Shown one piece after another: positions 24,306 through 33,958 of a stretch of DNA of 64,000 nt (positions within the stretch are counted from its first letter, which is position 1; the number at the start of each line of letters is the position of its first letter). The notes under the pieces were generated by a model, which was not told where the DNA came from, ran no database searches, and was given only the letters and a program-made list of their open reading frames with translations. This stretch comes from an uncultured Acetatifactor sp. (GTDB taxonomy: Bacteria; Bacillota; Clostridia; Lachnospirales; Lachnospiraceae). The stretch is from NCBI GenBank assembly GCA_910578215.1, contig CAJTPH010000020.1:8357-72356 (forward strand). Direction: 5' to 3'. The position numbers were made by a program, and so were the translations under genes.

Positions 24306-24626
24306 ATGGAAAAGACTGTTCAGATATATAATAAAAAGTTGGATAACTATTTTGATTCTAATGGAAAATTACTGCAATATCCATCTAAAAGACCCATGAG
24401 GATTATTGTTCTTATAAAAATTGTAGAACAAATGGAAGCAAATAGGAAATATACAGAAAAAGAAGTAAACGAAATTATTAGGTTAAATATTTCATTTGGT
24501 GATATAGAGTTAATTCGCAGGGAAATGTACCAATATAAATTGCTCGGAAGACTTCGAGACGGTTCAGAGTATTGGGTAGAGGCTAATTGGAGAAATGCAT
24601 ATGCAGAATATATCAGAGAGGATTAG
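24306..24626 (+). CDS. DUF2087-domain protein
   Basis: The 106-residue protein matches the DUF2087 pattern: FDSNGKLLQYPSKRPMRIIV, then KYTEKEVNEIIR, then a short helix and RREMYQYKLLGRLRDGSEYW. This looks like a winged-helix fold, and the domain often accompanies ArsR/MerR-like regulators or stands alone. Its role is unknown. GGGGAGAG precedes the start. The gene is AT-rich, like the rest of this accessory segment. The following 250 bp contain only a small hairpin near 24811-24840. Confidence 0.75.
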   Translation: MEKTVQIYNKKLDNYFDSNGKLLQYPSKRPMRIIVLIKIVEQMEANRKYTEKEVNEIIRLNISFGDIELIRREMYQYKLLGRLRDGSEYWVEANWRNAYAEYIRED

Positions 24627-24879
24627 ACAGATTTTATTCCGATCATTGCGGGATTTGTTTATTAGAATGTCCGGCTAAAGTCAATGAACATATTGAATTA
24701 GAAAATTAAGTCGTACTCCCCTTATTCTCATGTGGGAAATCCTTTAAAGCAGTTGTAAAGCGGTTCCGGATGGTGTATGCTTTTATGGTTAAAATGAATC
24801 GGCAACTGGCGGGAGGGATTTCATTCAGGAAGTGAATCCCAGGACAAAAGCACAGGAAGAATGCGGAGATGAGGAAAAC

Positions 24880-25914
24880 ATGATAATTAAAAGGCAAACA
24901 ATCGATCAGGCAAGTAAACAGTCGGTCAGGCAGTCAAAAAAGCGTGCAACCGCTTTTTGCCTGAGTCTTTTTATGCTGTGGGGCCTGTTTTGCACGGGCT
25001 GCGGCAGTAAGGAATCCGCCAATGTGAGGGCAGGCTCCCTGAAGGGGCCTACTTCTGTAGGAATTTTATTTTTGATGGAAAAGGCGGAGAAGGGCGAGAC
25101 TGCAGGCGGCTATGAATTTCGGATGGCCACGGCAGCCGACGAGCTTCTGCAGCTTATGGCGAAGGGTGAGCTGGACATAGCCCTTGTGCCCGCAAATGCC
25201 GCCGCTGTCCTGTACCAGAGGACGGACGGCGGAGTCGTGGCGGTGGATATCAACACGCTGGGGGTGTTGAGCTTCGTATCGGGAAGCGCCGATATAAGCA
25301 GTGTGGCGGACCTGAAGGGCAGGACCGTTTATCTGACAGGCAAGGGAACTACACCGGAGGCTTCCCTGAAATATATTCTGCGGCAAAACGGTCTGACGGA
25401 ACAGGACTGTGCTCTGGAGTACAAGTCCGAGGCGGCGGAGGTTGCGGCGGTGCTTGCGGAAAACCCGGCGGCGGTGGGGCTTTTGCCTCAGCCCTTCGCA
25501 ACCGCGGCAATGCTGCAGAATGAGAGCTTGAAGGAGGTCCTGAATGTGAATGAGGAATGGGACAGGGTCCAGGGCGAGGGCGGAAGCGCCATGGTTACGG
25601 GTGTGACCCTGGTGCGCAGGGAATTCCTGGAGGAGCATGAGGATGCGGTGAAGGAATTTATCAGGGAGCACAGGGACAGCGCGGAAAAGGTCAACAGGGA
25701 TACCGCCGCCGCTGCGGCGCTGGCGGTGCAGGCGGGCATTGTGGCGAAGGAATCCATTGCCCTGGAGGCAATTCCCAGGTGCAGCGTAACCTGTGTGACG
25801 GGAGAGAATATGAAGCAGCTGCTGTCGGGATATTTGGGCGTGCTGTCTGATTTTAATCCGGAATTGGTGGGAGGCCGCCTTCCGGGAGACGATTTTTATT
25901 TCAGTGAGCAATGA
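24880..25914 (+). CDS. ABC transporter substrate-binding lipoprotein
   Basis: The 344-residue protein has a signal peptide ending in a lipobox-like LFCTGC (Cys near residue 46) and an NMT1/SsuA-like periplasmic binding fold: GILFLMEKAEKG, MATAADELLQLMAKGELDIA, LVPANAAAVLYQ and DLKGRTVYLTGKGTTPEASL. Related proteins bind taurine, nitrate, thiamine precursors or similar small molecules; the substrate here cannot be told. ATG 24880 follows GAGGAAA. The cognate permease and ATPase follow but are frame-broken. Confidence 0.85.
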   Translation: MIIKRQTIDQASKQSVRQSKKRATAFCLSLFMLWGLFCTGCGSKESANVRAGSLKGPTSVGILFLMEKAEKGETAGGYEFRMATAADELLQLMAKGELDIALVPANAAAVLYQRTDGGVVAVDINTLGVLSFVSGSADISSVADLKGRTVYLTGKGTTPEASLKYILRQNGLTEQDCALEYKSEAAEVAAVLAENPAAVGLLPQPFATAAMLQNESLKEVLNVNEEWDRVQGEGGSAMVTGVTLVRREFLEEHEDAVKEFIREHRDSAEKVNRDTAAAAALAVQAGIVAKESIALEAIPRCSVTCVTGENMKQLLSGYLGVLSDFNPELVGGRLPGDDFYFSEQ

Positions 25915-25957
25915 GTCAAGGGGAGTCAGCTTACTGGGGGGCTATTGCCTTTTCTGG
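25906..25957 (+). repeat. Dispersed intergenic repeat, copy at 25.9 kb
   Basis: GAGCAATGAGTCAAGGGGAG with a following GTCAGC and GGGGGGCTATTG matches the 5.2-kb copy (GGGCAATGAGTCAAGCGGAG, GTCAGC). It overlaps the stop codon of the lipoprotein gene. Confidence 0.5.
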
Positions 25958-26016
25958 ACAATCAGCCAGGTCAACATAAAAAAACAAAATGAAAGCATCT
26001 ATAAAAGATTATATAT

Positions 26017-27368
26017 ATGATAAATAAAAACAAGCTTCATAGTAATAAGCCTTGGAAAAGCATGGTGCAGAAAAATACAGCTCGGAAAAATCAGTCCCGG
26101 ATAAACAGGTATTGCCGGAAGGCCGCAATCGTGCTGTTCTGGCTTGCGGTCTGGGCTGGGCTTGCCCTTGCCGTGGACAACAAAATATTGCTGGCGGCGC
26201 CCTGGGAAACGGCGGGAGAATTGCTGGAGATGCTGGGAGAGGCTTCGCTTTACCTTTCGGTGGCACGCTCCCTGCTGCGCATAGGTCTGGGCTTTGCGGC
26301 AGGCTTTGCAGCCGTTTCCGCCTGCTGGAGGATATCCTGTCGCCGGTGATGACCCTGATTAAAACAGTGCCGGTGGCGTCCTTTGTGGTGCTTTTGCTCA
26401 TTTGGTGGGGGTCGTCCTTTCTGGCGGCGGCAGTCAGCTTTCTGGTGGTGCTGCCCAATATATATATCAGTACCCTGGAGGGCTTGAAAGCCGCCGATAA
26501 GGGGCTTTTGCAGATGGCGCAGGTATTTTCCGTGCCCTTGTGGAATCGTTTCTTCTATATATATTGTCCGGCGCTGAAGCCCTTTTTGTCCGGCAGTCTG
26601 AGGGTCGCTCTGGGGATGTGCTGGAAATCCGGCGTGGCGGCGGAGGTTATCGGAACGCCGGACTATTCCGTCGGCGAGGGTCTCTATATGTCCAAAATCT
26701 ATCTGAATACTGCCGGCGTATTGGCATGGACGGCGGTGATTGTAATAGTCAGTTTTCTTTTTGAAAAGGCGGTTCTTTGGCTGTTCGGGCTTTTCCTTGC
26801 ATGGGAGCCGTCCTGCAGGAGGGCGCAGGCGAAAGCGTATCCGCCGCCTGTCGGCGCGCTCCGCATGGAAAATGTGGAAAAGAGCTATGGAGGCTGTACG
26901 GTTCTGAAGGACTGCACGGAAAGCTATGAGCCGGGAGGCATCTATTATCTCACTTCGCCCTCAGGCAGCGGAAAGACCACCAGGCTGCATATGCTGGCTG
27001 GTCTGATAAAGCCGGACGGCGGGAGAATTTTGGCGCCCCGCAGCGTCGGCATGGTTTTTCAGGAGGACAGGCTGTGCGAGGGCTATGACGCCGTAAAAAA
27101 TGTGGAGCTGGTGACGGGGGACAGGGAAAGGGCGGAGCAGGCGCTGCTTGTGCTTCTCCCGCCGGAGGCGCTGCACAAGCCCTGCGGTCAGCTCAGCGGA
27201 GGCATGAAGCGAAGGGTGGCAGTTGTACGCGCCGTGGAAGCGGAGTCGGAGGCATTGCTGCTGGACGAGCCCTTTACGGGTCTTGACGTCGGTACGAGAG
27301 AGCGGGTAAAAAAATATATCGAGGATCGCCGGGAGGGGAGAACGCTCATTGTGGCGACCCATATTTAA
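26017..27368 (+). pseudogene. ABC importer permease-ATPase reading, frameshifted and C-terminally cut
   Basis: The permease begins at ATG 26017 (WLAVWAGLALAVDNKILLAA) and loses frame near 26300-26330. The alternate frame then carries LLEDILSPVMTLIKTVPVAS, the typical SsuC/ThiX helix, plus EVIGTPDYSVGEGLYMSKIY. The same frame runs without a stop into an ATP-binding domain: SPSGSGKTT (Walker A), LSGGMKRR (signature), LLLDEPFTGLD (Walker B). It stops right after VATH, at the H-loop, whereas the family goes on about 20-40 residues. The frameshift, unusual permease-ATPase fusion and early stop point to decay of this importer. A sequencing error at one site cannot be excluded. Confidence 0.7.
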
Positions 27369-27534
27369 CGCCTTGTCCGGGATGGAAAAAGCGGAGGTTG
27401 CAGTTTTGCAATAGCCATAAGGGACACAGCCCCGTATGCTGACATCATGGAGCGGAAATGTACGGCCCGCTTTTATCCGGCAATGTTTTAATTCTGTCCG
27501 AGTCTGATACATTATATTATATTCGTATATAGCC

Positions 27535-27563
27535 TTGACAGGCATATAAATTTGCTTTATAGT
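27535..27563 (+). promoter_or_regulatory. Promoter of the ABC exporter operon
   Basis: TTGACA (27535-27540) and TATAGT (27558-27563) are separated by exactly 17 bp, about 70 bp before the first gene. The rest of the 27369-27631 gap shows no gene. Confidence 0.75.
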
Positions 27564-27631
27564 TATGCAAATAAAACGAATCTGAAAAATTGCTCATAAC
27601 CCTTAAGTGATACTGATGAAACGGAGCATGT

Positions 27632-28033
27632 ATGAGAAAAAAATATGCAAATTTATTTGTGAAAATGACCGCGAAAAGCCCGCTTTTGTTTTTATTGCTT
27701 ATCTTATTAAGCGTTTTATTCCTATTCGGAGTTACACTGACGACTAAGGTTGATGTTATTAAAACCTACAACGTCAAAATTGAGAACGATAAAATCTGCA
27801 TTCAGAATGCTTCGGATTTTATGCCGGATGAAGTGTATGTGTATGAAAATAGAAACGAAGCGGTATATAAGATTAAAATTGAACCGGAAATGCTCAGCCG
27901 GGAAAACAATTCTCTCGAAATCTCTGTGAACCAATTATCATTTATTCCTCAGTCAGATTATGTATACATAGACATTCCCGTTCAAAAAATAACATTATTC
28001 AGGCGGGTTTTTATACAAGGCGGAAAATTCTGA
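27632..28033 (+). CDS. Small membrane-anchored protein of the exporter operon
   Basis: The 133-residue protein has one N-terminal membrane helix (about residues 17-36) and an extracytoplasmic beta-rich tail (DVIKTYNVKIENDKICIQNA). It has the size and place of a minimal accessory or adaptor protein next to two ABC half-transporters. I do not recognise the family, and a reduced membrane-fusion-type role is only a guess. CGGAG lies 7 bp before the start. Confidence 0.7.
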   Translation: MRKKYANLFVKMTAKSPLLFLLLILLSVLFLFGVTLTTKVDVIKTYNVKIENDKICIQNASDFMPDEVYVYENRNEAVYKIKIEPEMLSRENNSLEISVNQLSFIPQSDYVYIDIPVQKITLFRRVFIQGGKF

Positions 28034-28090
28034 AAGTAAACTTTTCGATATAGGTTGGTAAACGTGCAAAAGCATGCAGCGGGGGATAAT

Positions 28091-29821
28091 ATGAATAAGA
28101 AGCTTACTTATTTTTCTACGGTAAAATTCCTGTCAAAGTACATATTTGCATATAAAAGAAATTACATCATGTTCGCAATAGGCTGGCTGTTTGATATTTT
28201 ATTGAGTATTTTTACACCGATCATGTTTGCGGTTATGATTGATGAGATCGTTTATTACCAAAATGTTTCTGTTTTTCTGAAAATCAGTATATCGCTGGTC
28301 ATCATGATACTGTTAGCGTGCATTGTGCACTTTTTTACGCAGCAGCAATACGCTTATCTGCAGATTATGTACGCCTTTGAGATAAAAAAAGATTTATTTA
28401 ACGCCGCGCAGTATGCAAAAGCGGAGGCTCTGGCGGATATGCAGGCAGGCGACGCCCTAAATACCATACAGTCTCACGCCTTTGAGTGTATGGTATTTGT
28501 TATCCGCAATATCATTCATACCGTAAATCACTTTTTTGCCCTTATTTTTTATGTAATCTATATTTTTGTGATAGGATGGCAGTTCGGACTTTTGATGCTG
28601 GTGGGAATTCCCTTATCTGTGTATGCCACAATTAAGTTTGGCAGGATTACACGCAGATGTAATGATGAATATAACTCTGTCTATGGCAATTACAGCGGCT
28701 GGCTGATGGAGCGTTTGTCCGCGCTGCAGGATATAAGATTACTGAACGCGCAGGAGGCGGAAGAAAAAAAATTTACAGGATTTCAGAAAAAATTGTTTCA
28801 CAGGGAAAATCAGAACAGTGTCATTAAGCTTTCAGCTCAGAACGTGGTACAGACAATCAATTTTGTGGTGCAAATGTCGGTGTATGCCCTTTGTGCCTTT
28901 TTCGCGTGTAAGGGAGAAATGACCATTGGCGTACTGACCATTATTCTGGCCTTTTTCGCAAATATTAAGAAAACGGTGGTATTTTTCAGCGATTATTTCA
29001 TAGAGGCACAGAAAAGAATTTCCCGGATACAGCGCGTGTACGATCTGTTTAATCTTCCCAGCGAAAAGGAATGGAAGGGCAGTGAAAAGCTGCATATCAC
29101 TGACGGAAAAATAGAATTTCAAAATATTACATTCGGGTATAAGGATAAGCAGGAGCTGTTCCAAAAATTCTCATTGGATATAGAAGGCGGCCGGAAGGTT
29201 GCCCTTGTGGGGAAAAGCGGTTCCGGCAAAACTACGCTGGCATACATGCTGGCGGGCTTTTATAAGCCGGGGCAGGGCCGCGTCACAATCGACGGAAAAG
29301 ATATTTCGGATTGCTCGCTTAAATCGCTCAGACAGAATGTTGGTATCGTACAGCAGGACGTCCTGGTGTTTGACGGAACCATCCGGAGCAATTTACTGCT
29401 TGGCAGAAAGGATGCCTCCGAACAGGAGATCACCGACGCATATGAAAGGGCAGGACTGGGAGAGCTTATACGAAGTCTGGACAAGGGTATAGATACCGTT
29501 ATAGGTACAAAGGGAGTCGGGCTGTCAGGCGGGCAGAAGCAGCGGATAGCGATCGCGAGAATCTATTTGAAAAATCCGCAGATCATCGTTTTCGACGAGG
29601 CAACCTCGGCGTTGGACAGCGAAACGGAGGCGTTGATACACGATTCGTGGAAAAGCGCACTGGCTGGCAGGACGGCGCTGGTTATTTCCCATCGGCTCAG
29701 CTCGGTTATGATGTGTGAAAAGACAGCGGTGATCGAGGACGGCGTTCTTCTGGAATACGGCGACACAAAGGAGCTGTTGGAAAGCAGCGACGCATTGAAG
29801 ACATTGTTTGCAATGTCATAG
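28091..29821 (+). CDS. ABC exporter half-transporter (membrane + ATPase), first of pair
   Basis: The 576-residue protein joins an ABC type 1 exporter membrane domain (six helices, about residues 20-310) to a nucleotide-binding domain (about 340-575). It has GKSGSGKTTLAYMLAGF (Walker A), GLSGGQKQRIAIARI (signature), IIVFDEATSALD (Walker B) and ISHRLS (H-loop). No C39 peptidase domain is present, so it would not trim a leader peptide. It probably pairs with the next gene as a heterodimer. A short hairpin-like sequence precedes the GGGGG ribosome site of ATG 28091. Confidence 0.92.
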   Translation: MNKKLTYFSTVKFLSKYIFAYKRNYIMFAIGWLFDILLSIFTPIMFAVMIDEIVYYQNVSVFLKISISLVIMILLACIVHFFTQQQYAYLQIMYAFEIKKDLFNAAQYAKAEALADMQAGDALNTIQSHAFECMVFVIRNIIHTVNHFFALIFYVIYIFVIGWQFGLLMLVGIPLSVYATIKFGRITRRCNDEYNSVYGNYSGWLMERLSALQDIRLLNAQEAEEKKFTGFQKKLFHRENQNSVIKLSAQNVVQTINFVVQMSVYALCAFFACKGEMTIGVLTIILAFFANIKKTVVFFSDYFIEAQKRISRIQRVYDLFNLPSEKEWKGSEKLHITDGKIEFQNITFGYKDKQELFQKFSLDIEGGRKVALVGKSGSGKTTLAYMLAGFYKPGQGRVTIDGKDISDCSLKSLRQNVGIVQQDVLVFDGTIRSNLLLGRKDASEQEITDAYERAGLGELIRSLDKGIDTVIGTKGVGLSGGQKQRIAIARIYLKNPQIIVFDEATSALDSETEALIHDSWKSALAGRTALVISHRLSSVMMCEKTAVIEDGVLLEYGDTKELLESSDALKTLFAMS

Positions 29822-29909
29822 TCGGGCAACGGAGATGCCCCGGAAGGAATTTACTGCTATGCGTTCCCCTAAAGGAGCGAAGATGCGGAACATAAAGTAG
29901 GAGGGATGC

Positions 29910-31562
29910 GTGTTGAAATCAGTAAAATATAAACTTTCTGTTCTGGACAAAATAATGCCCCTGACAAAGGGCGTAAGGCATCTGTTTATTTTGAATCTTC
30001 TTTTTTCCATAGCAATAATTGTCTCGGGGTTTATTGCGCCGTTGTTTTATAAAATATTTATAGAAGAAACGATTATATCGGGAAAAATGGAAACCTTTCT
30101 GCCTGTTTTGTCGGGCTATGCGCTGATCCATTTCGGTGTTATCATAATACAGTACATAAAAAACCACTTTAATAATAAAATACGCAACTGTGTGACATTC
30201 AGGGCAAAATTAAAAATGTGGCAGGATTTGTTTAAATGGGACTTCCCGGAATATGAGCGCGCCAATATCGGGGACACCAAAATGTTTATTGAGGACGACG
30301 TACAGGTTTTGTTAAATTTTTCTTCCTATTATACAATCGATTATCTTATCCAGTTTGCCACCATGCTGGTATGCGTCGTGATTTTGTTTGTTATGGATTG
30401 GCGTCTGGCGTTATTTTCAATTACCTGCATTCCTCTCACGTCGGGAGTCGATTCTTTTTTAAGCAAGCGCGAGAAGGCATTGAACAATGAGCAGCGGGAG
30501 AATGACAAGGAGATGAATGCCTGGTTATTCAGCAGCCTTCAAAGCTGGAAGGAAGTAAAGGCATTAAATTTACAGAACAGGCAAAAATCTGCCTTTGTAA
30601 GACACATAAAAAAATATGCCTTATATTACGCTAAATGGATCAATTACTGGACGCTGAGGGTGTTGGTCATACCTAAAATAAGAAACGAATTCCTGATGAG
30701 ATTCGGGTTATATTTTTTAGGCGGACTGCTGGTAATGAATCGGCAGATGTCCATAGGCAGCCTGCTGATTTTTGCCACCTATTTTGAGATGCTTACGAAG
30801 GCAATACAGGGAGTCTCGTCAACCGATGCGGACTTACAGGGAAAAAAACCGTATTTGGACAGGCTGCTGCAGAAGCTGGAGGAGGAGTATCCGGCTGAAC
30901 AGGGGGAAGACCTTAATTCCATCGATTCCATAGAGATAGAAAAGCTTTCTTTCCATTATCCGGGGCAGGAGGATCTTTTCAGGAACGTGAGCTTCTCTGC
31001 CCGCCAGGGGGAACGGATTGCTATTGTCGGAAAAAGCGGGTGCGGTAAGACGACACTTTTGAAACTGCTTGTTGGCCTGCTTCATGCGGACGAGGGAAAA
31101 ATCCGGTATTCCGGTGTGGAAATCCATAATATAAAAATATCCGGCTTACATAAGAGGATAGGGTTTATCCTGCAAAACAGCCGCCTATACAATATGTCTG
31201 TCAGAGAGAATTTGCTGCTGGTCAGTCCCGACGCTGCAAAAGAGGATTTGGAGGAGGCTTGCAGGAAGGCATGCATTCTGGATTATATTCAAGAGCTTCC
31301 GGATGGATTTGATACAGTGATAGGAGAAAACGGAAGTAAGCTTTCCGGCGGGCAAAGGCAGAGAATCGCGTTGGCAAGGGCTTTTCTGATGGATGTGGAC
31401 GTCTATATTTTTGACGAGGCCACCAGCGCCATCGACCAATACAGCGAAAGGCTGATTAACGATGCGATTGCCGGCGTGGGAGAGGATAAAATTGTAATTA
31501 TTGTCGCACACAGAGAGTCTTCCATTCAGTTATGTAACAGAGTTATAAGACTGGGCGAGTAG
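29910..31562 (+). CDS. ABC exporter half-transporter, second of pair
   Basis: This 550-residue protein has the same layout: a membrane domain of about 300 residues, then an ATPase domain with GKSGCGKTTLLKLLVGL, KLSGGQRQRIALARA and VYIFDEATSAID, and AHRES in the H-loop. The catalytic residues look intact, so both halves of the presumed heterodimer could hydrolyse ATP. It starts at GTG 29910 with AGGAGGG upstream. No precursor peptide, immunity or modification gene was found nearby, so the substrate is unknown. Confidence 0.9.
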   Translation: MLKSVKYKLSVLDKIMPLTKGVRHLFILNLLFSIAIIVSGFIAPLFYKIFIEETIISGKMETFLPVLSGYALIHFGVIIIQYIKNHFNNKIRNCVTFRAKLKMWQDLFKWDFPEYERANIGDTKMFIEDDVQVLLNFSSYYTIDYLIQFATMLVCVVILFVMDWRLALFSITCIPLTSGVDSFLSKREKALNNEQRENDKEMNAWLFSSLQSWKEVKALNLQNRQKSAFVRHIKKYALYYAKWINYWTLRVLVIPKIRNEFLMRFGLYFLGGLLVMNRQMSIGSLLIFATYFEMLTKAIQGVSSTDADLQGKKPYLDRLLQKLEEEYPAEQGEDLNSIDSIEIEKLSFHYPGQEDLFRNVSFSARQGERIAIVGKSGCGKTTLLKLLVGLLHADEGKIRYSGVEIHNIKISGLHKRIGFILQNSRLYNMSVRENLLLVSPDAAKEDLEEACRKACILDYIQELPDGFDTVIGENGSKLSGGQRQRIALARAFLMDVDVYIFDEATSAIDQYSERLINDAIAGVGEDKIVIIVAHRESSIQLCNRVIRLGE

Positions 31563-31632
31563 ACAAAAGGGCAATTTATGTTCAAAAAACAGGATATTAA
31601 AAAAATTTACCCCGAAAATTCATGTAAAACGT

Positions 31633-31661
31633 TTGTGTTTTAGAAATTGCTGTGTTATAAT
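31633..31661 (+). promoter_or_regulatory. Promoter of the trigger factor gene
   Basis: TTGTGT (31633-31638) and TATAAT (31656-31661) are 17 bp apart, about 80 bp before the start codon. Confidence 0.7.
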
Positions 31662-31742
31662 GTTAGTGTCTGTGTTTTAATTTTATCTTTGGGACAATTT
31701 GTGGTCTATGCGGCACAGGTGATTGAAGGAGGAAATGTAACG

Positions 31743-33083
31743 ATGAGTTTACAGGTAGAAAAGTTAGAGAACAATATGGCAAAGCTGACCATCGAGGTGT
31801 CGGCGGAGGAGTTTGAGAAAGCAATCGAAGGCGCATTTCAGAAAAACAAAAATAAAATCAGTATCCCCGGCTTCCGCAAGGGCAAGGCGCCCCGCAAGAT
31901 GATCGAGCAGATGTACGGCAAGGGAGTATTTTATGAGGATGCGGCTAATGCGCTTATTCCCGATGCCTATGACAAGGCCATGGACGAGTGTACCGAGGAT
32001 ATCGTTTCCAGTCCCAAGGTGGATGTGGTACAGATGGAGGCAGGAAAGCCGTTTATCTTTACGGCGGAGGTTGCGTTAAAGCCGGAGGTCACTCTTGGCA
32101 AATACAAGGGCGTAAAGGTAGACAAGGCCGACACAGAGGTGACGGACGACGAGGTTACGGCTGAAATCGATAAGGAGAGAGAGAAGAATTCCAGGACGGT
32201 TGAGGTTGCCGACAGGGCGGTAAAGGACGGCGATATCGCAACCATTGATTTTGAGGGCTTTGTTGACGGTGTGGCGTTTGAGGGCGGCAAGGGCGAGGAT
32301 TATCCCCTTACGATCGGCTCGCACACCTTTATCCCCGGCTTTGAGGAGGCGTTGATCGGCGCGGAGCCGGGTAAGGAGACAGATGTAAACGTGACCTTCC
32401 CCGAAGATTATCAGGCGGCGGAGCTTGCCGGAAAGGCGGCAGTCTTTAAGTGTACCGTCAAGAAGCTTCAGGAGAAGCAGCTTCCGGAGCTGGACGATGA
32501 TTTTGTAAGCGAGATTTCCGAGGAGAGCGATACCGTAGAGCAGTACAGGGAAGAAATCAGGAAGAAGCTTGCCGACAAGAAGGAAGCGGAGGCTAAGGAC
32601 GCCAAGGAGAGCGCCGTAATCGACGCGATTATTGAGGATGCCAAAATGGATATTCCTGAAGCGATGCTTGAGACCCAGCAGAGACAGATGGTTCAGGACT
32701 ATGCGCAGAGGCTGCAGTCCCAGGGCATATCCATGGAGCAGTACATGCAGTTTACCGGCATGACCAGGGACAGACTTATGGAGCAGGTGAAGCCCGCGGC
32801 GTTAAAGCGGATTCAGTCAAGGCTGGTTCTTGAGGCAGTAGTTGCCGCCGAGAAAATGGAGGCTTCCCAGGAGGAGTTTGAGGAAGAAATCAAGACCATG
32901 GCGGAAAGCTATCAGATGGAGACCGACAAGGTTAAGGAGCTTTTGGGCGAAAACGGCAAAAAGCAGGTGCTGGAGGATATCTGCATCAGGAAGGCTGTCG
33001 AGTTCGTAGTGGATAATGCCAAGGAGACAAAGACGGCTGCAAAGAAGACGTCAAAGAAGGCGGAAGCTCCGGAGGAGGAATAG
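31743..33083 (+). CDS. tig: Trigger factor
   Basis: Trigger factor is the ribosome-bound chaperone with peptidyl-prolyl isomerase activity. The 446-residue protein has the ribosome-docking loop GFRKGKAPRKMIEQMYG, a central FKBP-type domain (VKDGDIATIDFEGFVDG, about residues 150-245) and the helical C-terminal chaperone domain. ATG 31743 follows GGAGGAAATG. The Lys/Ala/Glu-rich tail is ordinary for Clostridia. It stands upstream of clpP and clpX, a common Firmicutes order. Confidence 0.97.
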   Translation: MSLQVEKLENNMAKLTIEVSAEEFEKAIEGAFQKNKNKISIPGFRKGKAPRKMIEQMYGKGVFYEDAANALIPDAYDKAMDECTEDIVSSPKVDVVQMEAGKPFIFTAEVALKPEVTLGKYKGVKVDKADTEVTDDEVTAEIDKEREKNSRTVEVADRAVKDGDIATIDFEGFVDGVAFEGGKGEDYPLTIGSHTFIPGFEEALIGAEPGKETDVNVTFPEDYQAAELAGKAAVFKCTVKKLQEKQLPELDDDFVSEISEESDTVEQYREEIRKKLADKKEAEAKDAKESAVIDAIIEDAKMDIPEAMLETQQRQMVQDYAQRLQSQGISMEQYMQFTGMTRDRLMEQVKPAALKRIQSRLVLEAVVAAEKMEASQEEFEEEIKTMAESYQMETDKVKELLGENGKKQVLEDICIRKAVEFVVDNAKETKTAAKKTSKKAEAPEEE

Positions 33084-33109
33084 ACTTCAGTCTACAAAAG
33101 AGTTTATAC

Positions 33110-33149
33110 GGTTGTATCCGCGAAAATGCGGATACAACCTTAACTTTTT
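33110..33149 (+). terminator. Intrinsic terminator after tig
   Basis: GGTTGTATCCGC and GCGGATACAACC form a 12-bp perfect stem with a 6-nt loop. It is followed after a few bases by CTTTTTC. Confidence 0.85.
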
Positions 33150-33169
33150 CTTAAATCTGAGGATTATCG

Positions 33170-33198
33170 TTGAAAAAAAATTCCCTTTAGGATAGTAT
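33170..33198 (+). promoter_or_regulatory. Promoter of clpP
   Basis: TTGAAA (33170-33175) and TAGTAT (33193-33198) are 17 bp apart, downstream of the tig terminator. No CtsR heptad repeat was recognised. Confidence 0.55.
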
Positions 33199-33289
33199 AA
33201 GACAGGACAGTATAAACAATTTGGCATTAAAAGGGGTGGCCATAAAATAAAAATTATAGAATCAGGAAAACAGAATGGAGGATTTTACA

Positions 33290-33889
33290 ATGAGCTTAAT
33301 ACCTTATGTCGTTGAACAGACCAGCAAGGGCGAGAGATCCTATGACATTTATTCCAGGCTTTTAAAGGATAGAATCATATTTTTGGGGGAAGAGGTAAAT
33401 GATACTTCTGCCAGCATTGTGGTTGCCCAGCTTTTGTTTTTGGAGGCGGAGGACCCGGAGAAGGATATTCATCTGTATATTAACAGCCCCGGCGGCGTGA
33501 TTACGGCAGGCATGGCAATTTATGACACCATGAATTATATCAAGTGCGACGTATCGACAGTCTGCATCGGAATGGCGGCGAGCATGGGTTCCTTCCTGCT
33601 TTCAGGCGGAGCTAAGGGCAAGCGTTTTGCACTGCCCAACGCGGAGATCATGATTCATCAGCCCTCCGGCGGAAGCAGAGGACAGGCGACCGAGATCGAT
33701 ATCGCGGCAAGACATATCCTTAAGACCCGCGAGAGGCTGAATCATATGCTGGCAAAAAATACGGGCAGAGATTACGAGACAATTTGTGCCGATACCGAGC
33801 GGGACAACTGGATGAGCGCCGACGAGGCAAAGGAGTATGGTCTGATCGATATGGTCATCAGCTCCCACGACCTGCAGGGCAAGTCATAG
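33290..33889 (+). CDS. clpP: ATP-dependent Clp protease proteolytic subunit
   Basis: ClpP forms the tetradecameric serine protease chamber served by ClpX and other Clp ATPases. The 199-residue protein has Ser98 in GMAASMGSFLL, His123 in MIHQPSGG and the third catalytic Asp region near TERDNWMSADEA. ATG 33290 is chosen over ATG 33275 because GGAGG at 33277-33281 is then well placed. clpX follows 69 bp later. Confidence 0.97.
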   Translation: MSLIPYVVEQTSKGERSYDIYSRLLKDRIIFLGEEVNDTSASIVVAQLLFLEAEDPEKDIHLYINSPGGVITAGMAIYDTMNYIKCDVSTVCIGMAASMGSFLLSGGAKGKRFALPNAEIMIHQPSGGSRGQATEIDIAARHILKTRERLNHMLAKNTGRDYETICADTERDNWMSADEAKEYGLIDMVISSHDLQGKS

Positions 33890-33958
33890 GACAGAACAGT
33901 TGTGACGCGCAGGGCGGCAAACAGGCTATAACGAAAAAGTCAGGAGTATATAAAAGTA

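Noticed and set aside
24627..24879. Possible TPP or other riboswitch before the ABC lipoprotein
   Set aside because: The hairpin near 24811-24840 exists, but none of the conserved TPP-riboswitch core sequences could be found.
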